Shown here: one piece after another, positions 4,635-5,289 of the stretch
Numbering within the stretch: the first letter of the stretch is position 1
Layout: each line of letters starts with the position of its first letter
Source of the DNA: Candidatus Bipolaricaulota bacterium
Lineage (GTDB): Bacteria > Bipolaricaulota > Bipolaricaulia > Bipolaricaulales > Bipolaricaulaceae
NCBI GenBank assembly: GCA_015661965.1
Contig: DQVA01000009.1
Span: 1 to 5,289 of the forward strand
Direction of reading: 5' to 3'
Length of the DNA stretch: 5,289 nucleotides
Made by a program: the position numbers and the translations under genes
The notes under the pieces: model-generated
Database searches by the model: none
Told to the model about the DNA's origin: nothing
The model's input: the letters and a program-made list of their open reading frames with translations, nothing else

Positions 4635-5289
4635 ATGGCAGAAGTACGCGTGAGATTCGCCCCCAGTCCTACCGGGTATCTCCACGTGGGCGGGGCCAGG
4701 ACGGCGTTGTTCAATTGGCTCTACGCCCGCCACCACCGCGGCACCTTCATCCTCAGGATCGAGGACACCGACCGCAGCCGTTCCACGGACGAGGCCATCG
4801 AACAGATCCTGGAGTCCATGCGCTGGTTAGGTCTGGATTGGGACGAGCTATATCGGCAGACGGACCGGATCGACGTACACCGGCGGGCGGCCGAGGAGCT
4901 CCTGCGAAAAGGGGCCGCCTACGAGCACGAGGGGGCAGTGTGGTTCCGTACCCCCAAGACCGGGGTCACCGCGGTGGAGGACCTGCTGCTGGGGCGGGTG
5001 GAATTCAAAAACTCCGAGCTCAAGGACCTGGTGATCCTGCGGTCCGACGGCACCCCCACCTACAACTTCGCCTGTGTGGTGGACGACTCCGACATGCGGG
5101 TCACCCATGTCATCCGGGGGGATGACCACCTCAACAACACCCCCAAGCAGATCCTGATCTATCGGGCGCTGGGCCGGGGGCTCCCCCAGTTCGCCCATAT
5201 CCCGATGATCCTGGGGCCGGACAAGACCAAGCTGTCCAAGCGGCACGGGGCGGTATCGGTGTTGGAGTACCGCCGCCGGGGTTTTCTGC
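4635..5289 (+). CDS. gltX: Glutamyl-tRNA synthetase, N-terminal part (runs off the right edge)
   Basis: The frame is open from the ATG at 4635 to the window end: 218 complete codons of a protein that normally has about 460-500. GluRS (EC 6.1.1.17) charges tRNA with glutamate using ATP. The class I signature is present as VRFAPSPTGYLHVGGARTAL (6-25, HIGH-type HVGG at 17-20), then LRIEDTDRSRS (40-50), LRSDGTPTYNF (135-145), HVIRGDDHLNNTP (158-170) and the KMSKS-type loop KLSKR (199-203). Both ATP-binding motifs are intact, which argues against the related GluQ-RS. KLSKR lies about 38 residues earlier than in E. coli GluRS (237-241). The gap falls right after Y96, where E. coli has its C-x-C...C-x-H zinc site; here the chain goes directly to EHEGAVWFRTP. 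The gene is divergent from the citrate lyase operon and has no visible ribosome binding site. Confidence 0.95.
   Translation, partial: MAEVRVRFAPSPTGYLHVGGARTALFNWLYARHHRGTFILRIEDTDRSRSTDEAIEQILESMRWLGLDWDELYRQTDRIDVHRRAAEELLRKGAAYEHEGAVWFRTPKTGVTAVEDLLLGRVEFKNSELKDLVILRSDGTPTYNFACVVDDSDMRVTHVIRGDDHLNNTPKQILIYRALGRGLPQFAHIPMILGPDKTKLSKRHGAVSVLEYRRRGFL

Noticed and set aside
4307..5125. Plus-strand open frame covering the RAM gene and the start of gltX in another frame
   Set aside because: gltX is read in a different frame with class I synthetase motifs, and the product of this frame turns into a glycine/arginine-rich string.
4848..5246. Minus-strand open frame inside gltX
   Set aside because: It is antisense to conserved GluRS motifs and has no supporting start signal or domain.
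1..5289. CRISPR arrays, tRNA or rRNA genes, insertion sequences, attachment sites
   Set aside because: No repeat-spacer pattern, cloverleaf, transposase or terminal inverted repeats were seen; nearly all of the window is accounted for by conserved metabolic genes.

Overview
This is a GC-rich bacterial segment with tight gene packing. One five-gene cluster fills most of it on the minus strand (about 4543 down to 95). It is flanked by a divergent glutamyl-tRNA synthetase gene that runs off the right edge and by the tail of a convergent plus-strand gene at the left edge. Citrate lyase suggests an anaerobic or fermentative bacterium. Nothing in the window fixes the phylum, and I do not assign one.

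Layout, left to right. Positions 1-71 (+) hold the last 22 codons of a gene, possibly an HD-GYP phosphohydrolase. After a 23-base convergent gap the minus-strand cluster follows. In transcription order it contains: a stand-alone Lrp/AsnC ligand-binding (RAM) domain protein of 91 aa (4268-4543); ornithine carbamoyltransferase, argF (3360-4271); a fused citrate lyase acyl-carrier plus citryl-lyase protein, CitD-CitE (2156-3349); citrate lyase alpha subunit, citF (619-2166); and a small HD-domain phosphohydrolase (95-628). Junctions are a 4-base ATGA overlap, a 10-base gap, an 11-base overlap and a 10-base overlap, so this is almost certainly one translationally coupled operon. At 4544-4634 lie two back-to-back promoter candidates, one for the operon and one for gltX. 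The gltX promoter sits so close to its ATG that the mRNA is probably leaderless.

How the genes may work together. CitF exchanges acetate for citrate on the acyl carrier. The CitE part cleaves citryl-carrier to oxaloacetate and regenerates acetyl-carrier. The carrier (CitD) is covalently joined to CitE here. The prosthetic-group and activation genes (citX, citG, citC) are not in the window. OTC links carbamoyl phosphate, ornithine and citrulline; its co-transcription with citrate lyase under a RAM-domain protein suggests joint control of carbon and arginine/nitrogen metabolism, which is inference.

Most notable points: the CitD-CitE fusion, in which the usual prosthetic-group serine aligns with arginine and a serine follows directly; the argF-citrate lyase-HD operon; a GluRS lacking about 38 residues exactly where the E. 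coli enzyme carries its zinc-binding insert; and the predicted leaderless gltX transcript.
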